A DNA stretch of 64,000 bases from Pseudomonas sp. stari2 (lineage in GTDB: Bacteria > Pseudomonadota > Gammaproteobacteria > Pseudomonadales > Pseudomonadaceae). How positions within the stretch are numbered: the stretch's first letter is position 1; every line of letters starts with the position of its first letter. The notes under the pieces were generated by a model. That model was not told the origin of the DNA, did not search any database, and worked only from the letters and a program-made list of their open reading frames with translations. Position numbers and translations under genes: made by a program. Where the stretch lies: assembly GCF_040760005.1 (NCBI RefSeq), contig NZ_CP099760.1, positions 266,001 through 330,000 on the forward strand. Direction: 5' to 3'. This document shows, piece after piece, positions 1 to 9,195 of this stretch.

Positions 1-1018
1 GCTCGGACTGCTCCGGATCGATGGCCGCCAGGGCCTGCGCGATGGGCTCGGGCAGGGGCAGGCTGTCGAGGAAGACCGGAGGCGGGTTGTCGCCGGGGTG
101 GATCAGTTCGTCAGGGTTGATGGCGATCGGTGTCGATGGCGCAAAGACTGGAGGCGGCGTGAAGGCTTGCGGCTCGGGTTCTGGCTCGGAGGGTTCCGGT
201 TCGCTGGGAGCCGTAACGACTTCTGTGATGATCCGGGCAGGCTCGAAGGCAACCACTTCCGGCTCTGCAACAGGCTCGGGTGTTGATATTGGCGTTGGTG
301 CTGAAGCTTGCAGTGGCGCGACCAGAGGTGCGGCGACCGGTGCTTCACTGACGGAGGCAATGGCTGCCGGTTCGGCGATTGCGGCAGGCGCTTCTGGCAT
401 TGGCGTGCTTTCAGGCGCGGGGTGCGGTTGCTCTGGCTGAGCGGCTGGAGAGGTCACGGCAGGCTGAGCCACAGGTGCAGGGGTTTCCTCGCTGTCACGG
501 CTGCCGAACAGGCGCTGCAACAATCCCGGACGTCCCGGTTCCGCCGGTGTCTCCAGTTGGCTCAACGCCTTGCCCTGCAAACCGCTGAGTTCGCTCAGCA
601 ATAGCGGCATTTCCCGGGCCTGACTGACTCGTCCGTCGAGCTGCTTGGCGAATTTCTTCAACGGCTGGGCGACTTCACGGGATAGCGGCAGCGCTTGCAA
701 CTGAGTAACCAGCGAGTTCAGCGCGGTGCTGACCTGCTCGATCCGGGTTTCACGGCGTTGCTCGGAGTCGAGCACGGCTTTTTCAAGGCGCGGCAACAGG
801 GCGGCGAGGCCGGCATCCATGTCGTCGGTGCGCACTACATCGCGCATTTCCTTCATGCATTGGTCGACCACACGATCGGTGCCTTCCGCCGCGAGTGTGC
901 TACGTACCAGGCCGCGGCGCAGCAGATCGAGCCGGGCGTCCCATCGACGTTCAAGCTTTTCCTGTTGTTCGATGCTTTTGAGGTATTTCTCTTTCCAGCG
1001 CTGGGCTTCGTCGCTCAT
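1..1018 (-). CDS. N-terminal part of a probable GGDEF diguanylate cyclase, cut by the window edge
   Basis: About 339 residues are visible, starting at the ATG at 1018; the reading frame stays open to base 1. The first ~110 residues are charged and helical (motif [16 protein letters not shown]), and the later half is a long Pro/Ala/Glu-rich linker. No GGDEF motif lies inside the window. The call comes from the N-terminus and from the position directly after dsbA and the EEP gene, as I recall for P. aeruginosa PA5487, a c-di-GMP synthase. The start codon overlaps the stop of the upstream EEP gene as ATGA, so the two are probably translationally coupled. The catalytic domain would lie beyond base 1. 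Confidence 0.7.
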   Translation of the reverse strand, partial: MSDEAQRWKEKYLKSIEQQEKLERRWDARLDLLRRGLVRSTLAAEGTDRVVDQCMKEMRDVVRTDDMDAGLAALLPRLEKAVLDSEQRRETRIEQVSTALNSLVTQLQALPLSREVAQPLKKFAKQLDGRVSQAREMPLLLSELSGLQGKALSQLETPAEPGRPGLLQRLFGSRDSEETPAPVAQPAVTSPAAQPEQPHPAPESTPMPEAPAAIAEPAAIASVSEAPVAAPLVAPLQASAPTPISTPEPVAEPEVVAFEPARIITEVVTAPSEPEPSEPEPEPQAFTPPPVFAPSTPIAINPDELIHPGDNPPPVFLDSLPLPEPIAQALAAIDPEQSE

Positions 1019-1893
1019 TCAGGCGTTCCGCGAGGGGCAGGACTCAACGCGGGCAATGCATCGGCCGTGAGCGAACCCGGCAGACGAATCTCTACCGCGA
1101 CGGGCAGGTGATCGGAAATCGGTTGGGCCAGCACTTCGACCTTTTCCAGCGTCAGGGTCGGGCTGAGCAGAATATGGTCCAGGCAGCGCTGCGGGCGCCA
1201 GCTGGGGAACGTCGCTTCGAGTTGCGGGGCCAGCAGGCCGAGGTCGCGCAAGGGCGAGCGTTGCAGCAGGTCGCTGGCGTGGGTGTTCATGTCCCCCATC
1301 AGCACCTGATGCTTGTAGCCGCCGATCAGCTCGCGGATATAGGCCAGTTGCATGGTGCGTACCCGGGCGCCGAGCGCCAGGTGCATCATTACCACCACCA
1401 GCGCCTCGGGACCTTCGCCGAAACGCACCAGAATTGCCCCGCGACCTTTCGGCCCCGGCAGCGGATGGTCTTCGATCGCCCACGGGCGCAGGCGACTGAG
1501 CACGCCGTTGCTGTGCTGGGCCAGTCGGCCGAGGTTGCGATTGAGTTGTTGATACCAGTAGGGAAAGGCGCCGAGATGGGCCAGGTGTTCGACCTGATTG
1601 ACATAGCCTGAACGCAGGCTGCCGCCATCGGCTTCCTGCAGAGCGACTAGGTCGAAGTCGCCGAGCAGATTGCCGATCTTTTGCAGATTGCCGGAGCGCC
1701 CGGTGTGTGGCAGCAGATGCTGCCAGCTGCGAGTCAGGTAGTGCCGATACCGCTCGGTGCTGATGCCGACCTGGATATTGAAGCTGAGCAAGCGCAAACG
1801 GCTGTCTGCGGGCAGGCCCGTGGATTCCAGGTGATGCTCGTTGACCTGCGGATCATGCAGGCCGACGAGTCGTTCGGTTCCCCAGCGGCGCAT
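1015..1893 (-). CDS. Endonuclease/exonuclease/phosphatase (EEP) family protein
   Basis: This 292-residue protein carries the metal-dependent EEP fold signature in order: SFNI (37-40), the metal-binding Glu in LQE (85-87), HL (171-172), GDMN (200-203), LDHIL (238-242) and SDHLP (260-264). The fold covers DNases, inositol or sphingolipid phosphatases and others, so the substrate cannot be named. No clear signal peptide is visible, which suggests a cytoplasmic enzyme. It begins 15 bp after dsbA and overlaps the following cyclase gene by ATGA. The ATG at 1893 has no strong Shine-Dalgarno sequence, so translation may depend on dsbA. Confidence 0.85.
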   Translation of the reverse strand: MRRWGTERLVGLHDPQVNEHHLESTGLPADSRLRLLSFNIQVGISTERYRHYLTRSWQHLLPHTGRSGNLQKIGNLLGDFDLVALQEADGGSLRSGYVNQVEHLAHLGAFPYWYQQLNRNLGRLAQHSNGVLSRLRPWAIEDHPLPGPKGRGAILVRFGEGPEALVVVMMHLALGARVRTMQLAYIRELIGGYKHQVLMGDMNTHASDLLQRSPLRDLGLLAPQLEATFPSWRPQRCLDHILLSPTLTLEKVEVLAQPISDHLPVAVEIRLPGSLTADALPALSPAPRGTPE

Positions 1894-1907
1894 GGCGATT
1901 GCCGCGC

Positions 1908-2549
1908 TTAGTTGGCGGCCGCCTTGTTGGCCGCTCGTTCTTTGGCCACCAGTTGGTCAGCCAGTTTCAGAGCTTCCTCGGCACCACCGGCAGACCCGAT
2001 GTCAAAGCGGTATTTGCCGTTGACGATCATGGTTGGAACGCCGGAGATTTCATATTTCTTGGCCAGTTCACGAGCCTTGACGATCTGACCCTTGATGGCG
2101 AAGGAGTCGAAGGTGGCCAGGAACTTGTCCTTGTCTACGCCTTGGGTGGCGAGGAAGTCGGCCATGTCGTTCTTGTCGGTCAGCTTCTTGTGTTCTTTCT
2201 GGATCGCGTTGAACACGGCTGCGTGAACGCTGTGCTCGACGCCCATGGCCTCCAGGGTCAGGAACATCTGACCGTGTGCGTCCCAAGGGCCGCCGAACAT
2301 GGCAGGAATGCGGACGAAGTTGACGTCGGAAGGCAGTTTTTCAACCCATGGATTGATCACGGGTTCGAAGGCATAGCAGTGCGGGCAGCCGTACCAGAAC
2401 AGCTCCACCACTTCGATCTTGCCAGGTACGGCAACCGGTACCGGATTGCTCAGTTCGACGTACGGGGCGGCAGGTGCTTCGGCGGCCTGGGCCGTCACGC
2501 CGAACAGGCTGGCAGCGACGAGGGCGGCGCTGATGATCAGATTACGCAT
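1908..2549 (-). CDS. dsbA: Periplasmic thiol:disulfide oxidoreductase DsbA
   Basis: This 213-residue protein introduces disulfide bonds into exported proteins. It has an Sec-type signal peptide (about residues 1-22, ending AQA) and the active site CPHC at 55-58 within FWYGCPHC, which is the classic DsbA motif. The cis-proline loop (SGVPT) lies in the C-terminal third. Length is normal for the family. A good AGGAG site precedes the ATG. A terminator separates it from the upstream cytochrome c4 gene, so it likely has its own promoter in 2550-2640 and drives the EEP and cyclase genes. Confidence 0.95.
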   Translation of the reverse strand: MRNLIISAALVAASLFGVTAQAAEAPAAPYVELSNPVPVAVPGKIEVVELFWYGCPHCYAFEPVINPWVEKLPSDVNFVRIPAMFGGPWDAHGQMFLTLEAMGVEHSVHAAVFNAIQKEHKKLTDKNDMADFLATQGVDKDKFLATFDSFAIKGQIVKARELAKKYEISGVPTMIVNGKYRFDIGSAGGAEEALKLADQLVAKERAANKAAAN

Positions 2550-2644
2550 GCTTTACTCCTGGGCAAATTGGTCGCCTCGCGCGACCTGTTTTCAGACAGA
2601 TCCTGGCGGGCATGAGTTCTGTAGTGTAACGGCAGCGGCCACAA

Positions 2645-2670
2645 AAAAGGGCGGCCAAAGCCACCCTTTT
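2645..2670 (-). terminator. Rho-independent terminator after cytochrome c4
   Basis: A GC stem (GGGCGGC paired with GCCACCC, one mismatch) is bordered by A and T runs. Read on the minus strand the stem is followed by a T-run, which suits the end of the cytochrome c4 transcript, about 90 bp beyond its stop codon and before dsbA. Confidence 0.7.
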
Positions 2671-2759
2671 TATACTTCATGCAACGGATTAATCGAGCGT
2701 TAAAGTGGCGGGCTTTGCCCTTCGCACGCAACGCTCGAATCACCATCGCACGCCTGGCC

Positions 2760-3371
2760 TTAGTGCAGGCCTTGAATGTAGCTGGAGACCGCCGCGATGT
2801 CTTCGTCGCTCAGCTTGCGAGCGATGGTGCGCATGGTCATGGCATCGCCGTCGTTGTTGCGACCGGCTTCTTCCTTGCGGAAATCGGTCAGCTGTTTGGC
2901 GATGTATTGAGCGTGCTGGCCACCCAGGTGCGGGAAGCCGGCGGCTGCGTTGCCGGCGCCGTTTGGCGAGTGGCAACCGGTGCAGGCTGGCAGGCCTTTT
3001 TCCAGGTTGCCGCCACGGAACAGGGCTTCACCGCGAGCGACGATCTTCGGATCGGCGGCGCCGACGCTGCCTTTCTGGCTGGCGAAGTAGGCGGCGATGT
3101 CGGACAGGTCCTGATCGCTAAGGTTGGTCAGCAGTCCGGTCATTTCCAGAACGGTGCGCTTGCCTGACTTGATGTCGTGCAGTTGCTTGGTCAGGTAGCG
3201 TTCACCCTGGCCGGCCAGTTTTGGAAAGTTTGGCGCCATGCTGTTGCCATCCGGGCCATGGCAGGCCCCGCATACGGCAGCCTTCGCCTGGCCTGCGGCG
3301 GCATCGCCTGCAGCATGGGCGAAACCTGAAATTCCCACGGTCAACAGCAGACTCACGATCAATTTGTTCAT
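2760..3371 (-). CDS. cc4: Dihaem cytochrome c4
   Basis: This 203-residue periplasmic electron carrier has a signal peptide (about 1-20, ending AHA) and two c-type haem sites, CGACH at 34-38 and CTGCH at 130-134. The two halves resemble each other (GQGERYL / GGQHAQY with KQL), the duplicated structure typical of c4. Met46 in NSMAP is a plausible axial ligand of haem 1. Cytochrome c4 passes electrons from the bc1 complex towards terminal oxidases. The monohaem c5-type gene lies 32 bp upstream on the same strand, so the two are probably co-transcribed. Confidence 0.93.
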   Translation of the reverse strand: MNKLIVSLLLTVGISGFAHAAGDAAAGQAKAAVCGACHGPDGNSMAPNFPKLAGQGERYLTKQLHDIKSGKRTVLEMTGLLTNLSDQDLSDIAAYFASQKGSVGAADPKIVARGEALFRGGNLEKGLPACTGCHSPNGAGNAAAGFPHLGGQHAQYIAKQLTDFRKEEAGRNNDGDAMTMRTIARKLSDEDIAAVSSYIQGLH

Positions 3372-3403
3372 CAGCTAATCCAACTACGGCTAAGGGTTAA
3401 GAG

Positions 3404-3709
3404 TTATGGACCGGGTTTACTTCCGCTCATCCAGAGGATGATGGCCTGGTAATCCTCGGCACTGCAGTCCATGCACAAACCACGCGGCGGCATCGCCTTG
3501 AAACCCTGGGTCACGTGTTGCACCAGCGTCTCCATACCTTTCGCCAACCTCGGCGTCCAAGCTTCCTGATCGCCTCTTCTGGGCGCCATGGGTAGTTGGC
3601 CGGAATGACAGGCACCACAAACACGGTTGTACACGGCTTCCGGATCCTGTGTAGCCTGTGCGCTGTAAAGCGGCATCAGAACTCCGGCAGCCAGCAGCCA
3701 TTTCGTCAT
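3404..3709 (-). CDS. Monohaem cytochrome c5 family protein
   Basis: This 101-residue secreted protein has a signal peptide (about 1-19) and one haem site, CGACH at 31-35. Residues Cys79 and Cys82 (GLCMDC) match the extra disulfide typical of c5 cytochromes, and the preceding MPP at 73-75 is the usual axial methionine. It is a small periplasmic electron carrier encoded just upstream of cytochrome c4. An AAGG sequence lies 7 bp before the ATG. It is transcribed divergently from engB. Confidence 0.88.
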   Translation of the reverse strand: MTKWLLAAGVLMPLYSAQATQDPEAVYNRVCGACHSGQLPMAPRRGDQEAWTPRLAKGMETLVQHVTQGFKAMPPRGLCMDCSAEDYQAIILWMSGSKPGP

Positions 3710-3900
3710 AAAACGACCTTTTCAGGGTTGAGAGCGATCTGCGTTCTGTTGCGCAATCAAAGTCTGTCGCTCTCGTGAACTTCATCCTTCGCTGGGACAA
3801 AGCACACACAAAATCTGCGGCATTATATACTGGCGTCACTGAAACGGAAGCGACACCGCGTTCCGCGCCCAATCCCGGCGCCGCCCACATCGGAAATCCC

Positions 3901-4545
3901 ATGCAACTCAAGAATCCCATCCTCGGCCTGTGCCAACAGTCCACGTTCATGCTCAGTGCCGCCAAAGTCGATCAGTGCCCCGACGACGAAGGCTTCGAAG
4001 TGGCGTTCGCCGGTCGTTCCAACGCCGGTAAATCCAGCGCGCTGAACACTCTGACTCACGCCAGCCTGGCGCGCACCTCGAAAACCCCGGGTCGCACACA
4101 GCTGTTGAACTTCTTCAAGCTAGACGATGAACGGCGTCTGGTCGACCTCCCGGGCTACGGTTATGCAAAAGTACCGATCCCGCTCAAGCAACACTGGCAG
4201 CGTCACCTCGAGGCTTACCTCGGTGGCCGCGAGAGTTTGAAGGGTTTGATTCTGATGATGGACATCCGTCATCCAATGACCGACTTCGACCTGCTGATGC
4301 TCGATTGGGCCGTTGCGGCCGGCATGCCGATGCACATTCTGCTGACCAAGGCGGACAAGCTGACCTACGGCGCAGCCAAGAACACGCTGCTCAAGGTGCA
4401 GTCGGAAATCCGTAAGGGGTGGGGCGATCTGGTGACGATCCAGCTGTTCTCCGCTCCAAAACGCATGGGCCTGGAAGAGGCCTACACCAAACTGGCGGGC
4501 TGGATGGAGTTGGCAGACAAAGGCGCAGAAGCGGCGACCGAATAA
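3901..4545 (+). CDS. engB: Ribosome biogenesis GTPase EngB/YihA
   Basis: This 214-residue TRAFAC GTPase assists assembly of the large ribosomal subunit. The G1 loop GRSNAGKS is at 38-45, G3 is DLPGYG, and G4 is TKADK. I chose the ATG at 3901 (MQLKNP) rather than the in-frame ATG at 3775, because residues before it look unlike the family and the usual length is about 215. It faces polA with the ErsA locus between, the same arrangement as engB-spf-polA in enterobacteria. Confidence 0.95.
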   Translation: MQLKNPILGLCQQSTFMLSAAKVDQCPDDEGFEVAFAGRSNAGKSSALNTLTHASLARTSKTPGRTQLLNFFKLDDERRLVDLPGYGYAKVPIPLKQHWQRHLEAYLGGRESLKGLILMMDIRHPMTDFDLLMLDWAVAAGMPMHILLTKADKLTYGAAKNTLLKVQSEIRKGWGDLVTIQLFSAPKRMGLEEAYTKLAGWMELADKGAEAATE

Positions 4546-4556
4546 TCGGAATATGG

Positions 4557-4692
4557 AAAATTGGCTGTAGTGCGGTCAGGCAAGGCAAAAGTGTTAGTAA
4601 AACGGCCGGGGTCGCGCTCGACTTTAGGGGACCTGAATGAGCATTTTTAGTACCGCTTTTAACGCAGCATGACCGTGCTACAGCCAATTTTT
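4557..4692. repeat. Long imperfect inverted repeat, MITE-like
   Basis: A 136-bp element begins with AAAATTGGCTGTAG and ends with its complement CTACAGCCAATTTT. The outer arms of about 25 bp match with a few mismatches. Inner segments (AAAAGTGTTAGTAAAACGG and the complement of the stretch near 4648-4665) also resemble each other, so most of the unit could fold into one long hairpin around a GC-rich centre. It has no open frame. It sits between the engB stop and the ErsA terminator. It resembles a non-autonomous mobile element or an intergenic palindromic unit. I saw no second copy in this window. Confidence 0.6.
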
Positions 4693-4696
4693 GGGC

Positions 4697-4828
4697 AAAA
4701 AAAGCCCCGGACTTCATATGGGGAGGGAGAAGTTCCGGGGTTCAAGTTCCGAACCGCTAGGGCGGGGTTCAGATATCTGCCAACACTTAACACAACATAG
4801 GAGCATCGAAGGGCTTCACCAGCCATTC
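4697..4828 (-). ncRNA. ersA: Small regulatory RNA ErsA (Spot 42 locus)
   Basis: The interval between engB and polA holds an RNA gene transcribed in the polA direction. A sigma22-like promoter (GAACTA, 17-bp spacer, TCAGA) predicts a start near 4828. A rho-independent terminator with a stem of CCCCGGAACTT and AAGTCCGGGG followed by seven T residues ends at 4697. The predicted length is 132 nt, the length I recall for P. aeruginosa ErsA, which lies in the same place, is AlgU-dependent and controls algC. The terminator loop carries the C/U-rich stretch TCTCCCTCCCC, a likely pairing region. A second hairpin (GAACC / GGTTC) precedes it. Confidence 0.82.
4704..4740 (-). terminator. ErsA terminator hairpin
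   Basis: On the minus strand a GC-rich stem (one bulge) encloses a pyrimidine-rich loop and is followed by seven T residues at 4703-4697. The loop probably doubles as the mRNA-pairing seed of the RNA. Confidence 0.82.
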
Positions 4829-4834
4829 AGTATC

Positions 4835-4862
4835 TCTGAGTGGCCTGTCGCAAGATTAGTTC
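4835..4862 (-). promoter_or_regulatory. Sigma22 (AlgU)-type promoter of ersA
   Basis: On the minus strand GAACTA (4862-4857) and TCAGA (4839-4835) are separated by 17 bp. This is one base off the GAACTT / TCtgA pattern known for AlgU-dependent envelope stress promoters. The expected start is 6-7 bp further on. Confidence 0.7.
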
Positions 4863-4971
4863 AGATTCTTTTCAAAAAACTTTGGAATAAGCTCAAGATC
4901 GATCAGAACTAAGCCCCTTTCGATGCCTTTGCCGCGACGTCATGTCGCGGCAAAATCCCGTCCCAGAGGCC

Positions 4972-7776
4972 TCAGTGCGCCTCGTCCCAGTTGTTGCCGA
5001 CTCCCACTTCCACCAGCAACGGCACATCCAGCTTCGCCGCTTCGCTCATGTGCACGCGAATTTCGTCGCGAACCTGATCGACCAGATCCTCACGAACCTC
5101 CAGCACCAGTTCGTCGTGCACCTGCAGGATGACTTTGGCGTCCAGCCCGGAAACGCTCAGCCAGTTGTCCACCGCCACCATGGCTTTCTTGATGATGTCA
5201 GCTGCGGTGCCCTGCATCGGCGCGTTGATCGCCGTGCGTTCAGCGGCAGCTCGTTCCTGTGGCTTGTTGGAGTTGATGTCCGGCAGGTACAGACGGCGGC
5301 CGAAAATCGTTTCCACGTAGCCTTGATCTGCAGCCTGCGCGCGGGTGCGATCCATGTATTCACGAACGCCGGGGTAGCGCGCGAAGTAGGTGTCGATGTA
5401 GGCCTTGGCGGTCTTGGTGTCGACGCCGATGTCCTTGCCCAGCTTCTGCGCACCCATGCCGTAGATCAGGCCGAAGTTGATCGCCTTGGCGCCACGGCGC
5501 TGGTCGGACGTCACTTCGTTCAGTTTGGCCTTGAACACTTCCGCCGCAGTGGCGGTGTGCACGTCCAGGTTGTTGCGGAAGGCGTTCATCAGCCCTTCGT
5601 CGCGGGACAGGTGCGCCATGATCCGCAATTCGATCTGCGAGTAGTCCGCCGCCAGCAGTTTGTAGCCTTTCGGCGCGACAAAGGCCTGACGGATGCGTCG
5701 GCCTTCAGCGGTACGCACCGGAATGTTCTGCAGGTTCGGATCGCTCGACGACAAGCGGCCGGTCGATGCCACCGCCTGATGGTACGAGGTGTGAATGCGC
5801 CCGGTACGCGGGTTGATCTGCTCCGGCAGGCGATCGGTGTAGGTGCTTTTCAGCTTGCTCATGGAGCGGTGTTCCATCAGCACTTTCGGCAGGCGGTGAT
5901 CGTCTTCGGCCAGTTTTGCCAGGACTTCTTCGGCAGTGGACGGCTGGCCCTTGGCGGTTTTCTTCAGCACCGGCAGGCCGAGTTTTTCGTAGAGGATCAC
6001 GCCCAGTTGCTTCGGTGAACCCAAGTTGAATTCTTCACCGGCAATTTCGAAGGCTTCACGCTCCAGCGCAACCATCTTGTCGCCCAGCTCGATGCTCTGA
6101 ACGCCGAGCAGTGCCGCGTCAACGAACGCACCCTGACGCTCGATGCGCGCCAGTACCGGCACCAGCGGAATCTCGATGTCGGTCAGCACGCTGGCCAGGC
6201 TCGGGATGGCGCTGAGCTTTTCAAACAGCGTCTGGTGCAGGCGCAGGGTCACGTCGGCATCTTCGGCGGCGTACGGTCCGGCCTGCTCCAGCGCGATCTG
6301 GTCGAAGGTCAGTTGCTTGGCGCCTTTGCCGGCGATGTCCTGGAAACTCACGGTGGTGTGATCCAGGTACTTCTGCGCCAGGCTGTCCATGTCGTGGCGG
6401 GTGGCGGTGGAGTTGAGCACGTAGGACTCAAGCATCGTGTCGAAGGCAATCCCGCGCACGGTGATGCCTTCGTTCTGGTCGCCACCGATGGCGCAGTTGG
6501 CCAGGATGTTGATGTCGAACTTGGCGTGCTGGCCGACCTTGAGTTTGTTCGGGTCTTCCAGGATCGGCTTGAGCGCGCGCAGCACGGTGTCGCGATCCAG
6601 TTGCTCCGGCACGCCGATGTAGGAGTGGGTCAGCGGGATGTAGGCCGCTTCGTTGGCTTGCACCGCGAAGGACAGACCGACCAGTTGCGCTTGTTGCGCG
6701 TCGACGCCGGTGGTTTCGGTGTCGAAGGCAAACAGCTTGGCGTTCTTGAGTTTTTCCAGCCAGACGTCGAAGCGGGCCTGATCGAGGATGGTCTCGTACG
6801 CGGCTTCAGTCGGAGCGGCAGGCGCTTCCTCAGCGGGTGCGTTGAACAGATCGACGGCCGGTTCCGGTGCAGCGGCGCTGCTCAGCTCCAGACGCTTGGC
6901 ATCGCGCTCCAGGTCGTTGATCCAGCTCTTGAACTCCAGCAGGGTGTAAAGCTCAAGCAGCTTGGCCGGATCTTCCGGGCCCATTTGCAGGTCGTCGAGG
7001 CCGATGTCCAGTGGCACGTCGACCTTGATGGTCGCCAGTTGATAGGAGAGGAATGCCATCTCCTTGTGCTCTTCGAGTTTGGCCGGCAGGGTCTTGGCGC
7101 CGCGAATCGGCAGGGTCGGCACGATGTCGAGGTGCGCATAGAGCTCGGTCAGGCCGCCGTTGACGCCGACCAGCAGGCCGGAAGCGGTTTTCGGCCCGAT
7201 GCCGGGAACACCGGGGATGTTGTCGGAAGAGTCGCCCATCAGGGCGAGATAATCGATGATCTGCTCCGGAGCGACGCCGAATTTCTCCTTCACGCCCTCC
7301 ACATCCATCGAGCTACCGGACATGGTGTTGACCAAGGTAATGTGACCGTCGACCAGTTGCGCCATGTCCTTGTCGCCGGTGGAAATGATCACCGGACGAT
7401 TGGCGGCCGCGCTGCTGCGGGCCAGGGTGCCGATCACGTCATCGGCCTCGACGCCTTCGACGCACAGCAGCGGGAAGCCGAGGGCTTTCACGCTCTGGTG
7501 CAGCGGCTCGATCTGCAGGCGCATGTCGTCGGGCATGCTTGGGCGGTTGGCCTTGTACTCGGCGTACATCTCATCGCGAAATGTCCCGCCCTTGGCGTCG
7601 AACACCACGGCGAACGGGCTGTCCGGATACTGTTTGCGCAAGCTCTTGAGCATGTTCAACACGCCTTTGACCGCACCGGTCGGCATGCCTTTGGAGGTGG
7701 TCAGCGGTGGCAGCGCGTGAAAAGCGCGGTAAAGGTAAGACGAACCGTCCACCAGGACGAGGGGGGCTTGGCTCAT
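4972..7776 (-). CDS. polA: DNA polymerase I
   Basis: This 934-residue enzyme handles Okazaki fragment processing and repair synthesis. The order is the 5' nuclease (about 1-290, with [18 protein letters not shown]), then a 3'-5' exonuclease with intact FDTETTG, then the polymerase with motif A DYSQIELR, motif [15 protein letters not shown] and motif C VHDEL. An Ala/Pro/Glu-rich linker joins the first two domains. The ATG at 7776 was chosen over an in-frame TTG at 7788 because AAAAGG lies directly against the TTG, too close to serve as its ribosome site. Confidence 0.97.
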   Translation of the reverse strand: MSQAPLVLVDGSSYLYRAFHALPPLTTSKGMPTGAVKGVLNMLKSLRKQYPDSPFAVVFDAKGGTFRDEMYAEYKANRPSMPDDMRLQIEPLHQSVKALGFPLLCVEGVEADDVIGTLARSSAAANRPVIISTGDKDMAQLVDGHITLVNTMSGSSMDVEGVKEKFGVAPEQIIDYLALMGDSSDNIPGVPGIGPKTASGLLVGVNGGLTELYAHLDIVPTLPIRGAKTLPAKLEEHKEMAFLSYQLATIKVDVPLDIGLDDLQMGPEDPAKLLELYTLLEFKSWINDLERDAKRLELSSAAAPEPAVDLFNAPAEEAPAAPTEAAYETILDQARFDVWLEKLKNAKLFAFDTETTGVDAQQAQLVGLSFAVQANEAAYIPLTHSYIGVPEQLDRDTVLRALKPILEDPNKLKVGQHAKFDINILANCAIGGDQNEGITVRGIAFDTMLESYVLNSTATRHDMDSLAQKYLDHTTVSFQDIAGKGAKQLTFDQIALEQAGPYAAEDADVTLRLHQTLFEKLSAIPSLASVLTDIEIPLVPVLARIERQGAFVDAALLGVQSIELGDKMVALEREAFEIAGEEFNLGSPKQLGVILYEKLGLPVLKKTAKGQPSTAEEVLAKLAEDDHRLPKVLMEHRSMSKLKSTYTDRLPEQINPRTGRIHTSYHQAVASTGRLSSSDPNLQNIPVRTAEGRRIRQAFVAPKGYKLLAADYSQIELRIMAHLSRDEGLMNAFRNNLDVHTATAAEVFKAKLNEVTSDQRRGAKAINFGLIYGMGAQKLGKDIGVDTKTAKAYIDTYFARYPGVREYMDRTRAQAADQGYVETIFGRRLYLPDINSNKPQERAAAERTAINAPMQGTAADIIKKAMVAVDNWLSVSGLDAKVILQVHDELVLEVREDLVDQVRDEIRVHMSEAAKLDVPLLVEVGVGNNWDEAH

Positions 7777-7850
7777 GAGCAGGATCAACCTTTTCGGCGG
7801 GTCCGGCGCTAGAATAGCGGGACCGTTGACGACAAAGGGACAAGGTTATC

Positions 7851-8141
7851 ATGCGTACGTTAAATCGCTTGCTGCTGGTCAGTTTGATTGCTCTCTCACC
7901 GTTGCCTGCGATCGCGGCGGATGATGCGCCGTCAGCGGAGCCGGAAGTCACCATCCGCACCGAGGGTGACAAAACCATCCAGGAGTACCGGCAGAACGGT
8001 TTCCTGTACGCGATCAAGGTGACCAAGAAGGGTTTTCCGCCCTATTTTCTGGTGCGCGCGGACGGTACTGATGCAAACTTCATCCGCTCGGACCAGCCGG
8101 ATATGCTGATCCCGGCGTGGAAGATTTTCGAGTGGAAGTAG
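7851..8141 (+). CDS. DUF2782 family small exported protein
   Basis: This 96-residue protein has a signal peptide (about 1-22, ending AIAA) and a mature part that matches the DUF2782 family I recall beside polA in pseudomonads (PA5494). The conserved pattern includes EYRQNG, YAIKV, PPYFLVR and the C-terminal PAWKIFEW. Function is unknown; it is probably periplasmic. It is divergent from polA and lies 60 bp upstream of thrB. Confidence 0.85.
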   Translation: MRTLNRLLLVSLIALSPLPAIAADDAPSAEPEVTIRTEGDKTIQEYRQNGFLYAIKVTKKGFPPYFLVRADGTDANFIRSDQPDMLIPAWKIFEWK

Positions 8142-8201
8142 TTTCTTAATTTCAACCGGCGCCGGCTCGATGGCGGCGCCAGAACTGAGCAGTTTTTAAC
8201 C

Positions 8202-9155
8202 ATGTCTGTGTTTACCCCCCTGGCTCGGCCCGAGCTGGAAACCTTTCTCGCCCCATACGGGCTCGGCCGTCTGCTCGATTTCCAGGGGATCGCCGCCGGC
8301 AGCGAAAACACCAACTTCTTCATCAGCATGGAAAAGGGCGAGTTCGTCCTGACCCTGGTCGAGCGCGGCCCGGTGCAGGAAATGCCGTTCTTCATCGACC
8401 TGCTCGACGTCCTGCACGAAGCCGACCTGCCAGTGCCTTACGCACTGCGCACCATTGATGGCGTGGCCCTGCGCGAGCTGAAAGGCAAGCCGGCGCTGCT
8501 GCAGCCGCGCCTTGCCGGCAAGCACATCAAGCAGGCCAATGCCCAGCATTGCGCGCAGGTCGGTGACTTGCAGGCGCACCTGCACCTGGCGACCCAGGGC
8601 GACAGCATGATCAAGCGCAAGACCGATCGTGGCCTGGACTGGATGCTGGAGGAGGGCACCGAGTTTCTTTCGCACCTGAGCGACGAGCCGCGTGCGCTGC
8701 TGCAAAAGGCGCTGGAAGAAATCACCCAACAGAAAGAGAAAATTCTCGCACTGCCACGGGCGAATATCCACGCTGACCTGTTTCGCGACAACGCGATGTT
8801 CGAAGGCACGCACCTGACCGGGCTGATCGACTTCTACAACGCCTGCTCGGGGCCAATGCTCTACGATGTGGCGATTGCCTTGAACGACTGGTGTTCAGAC
8901 GATGACGGCCTGATCGACGGTCCGCGTGCGCGGGCCTTCCTGGGTGCCTACGCGGCGCTGCGCCCGTTCACCGCGGCCGAGGCCGAGTTGTGGCCGACCA
9001 TGTTGCGAGTAGCATGTGTGCGGTTCTGGCTGTCGCGGTTGATTGCGGCGGAATCGTTCGCCGGGCAGGACGTGCTGATTCACGATCCGAAAGAGTTCGA
9101 GCAGCGGCTGGCGCAGCGTCAGACTGTCAATACGCCGCTACCTTTCGCCCTGTAA
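8202..9155 (+). CDS. thrB: Homoserine kinase
   Basis: This 317-residue protein is the aminoglycoside-phosphotransferase-fold type of homoserine kinase used by pseudomonads, not the GHMP type of E. coli. It phosphorylates homoserine for threonine synthesis. Motifs are GSENTNFF (nucleotide loop), the catalytic HADLFRDN and the metal-binding LIDFYNA. Length is normal. It may share a transcript with the DUF2782 gene and ends at a strong bidirectional terminator. Confidence 0.93.
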   Translation: MSVFTPLARPELETFLAPYGLGRLLDFQGIAAGSENTNFFISMEKGEFVLTLVERGPVQEMPFFIDLLDVLHEADLPVPYALRTIDGVALRELKGKPALLQPRLAGKHIKQANAQHCAQVGDLQAHLHLATQGDSMIKRKTDRGLDWMLEEGTEFLSHLSDEPRALLQKALEEITQQKEKILALPRANIHADLFRDNAMFEGTHLTGLIDFYNACSGPMLYDVAIALNDWCSDDDGLIDGPRARAFLGAYAALRPFTAAEAELWPTMLRVACVRFWLSRLIAAESFAGQDVLIHDPKEFEQRLAQRQTVNTPLPFAL

Positions 9156-9160
9156 AAGGA

Positions 9161-9190
9161 AAAACCGCAGCCTGTGCAGGCTGCGGTTTT
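9161..9190. terminator. Bidirectional terminator between thrB and znuA
   Basis: A perfect 14-bp stem (AAAACCGCAGCCTG and its complement) with a 2-bp apex lies between two converging genes. A-runs and T-runs on both sides allow it to act in both directions. Confidence 0.9.
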
Positions 9191-9195
9191 TTGTA

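Noticed and set aside
6235..7812. 525-codon plus-strand frame opposite polA
   Set aside because: It is antisense to the well-supported polA, lacks family motifs, and has the residue bias of an antisense GC-rich shadow.
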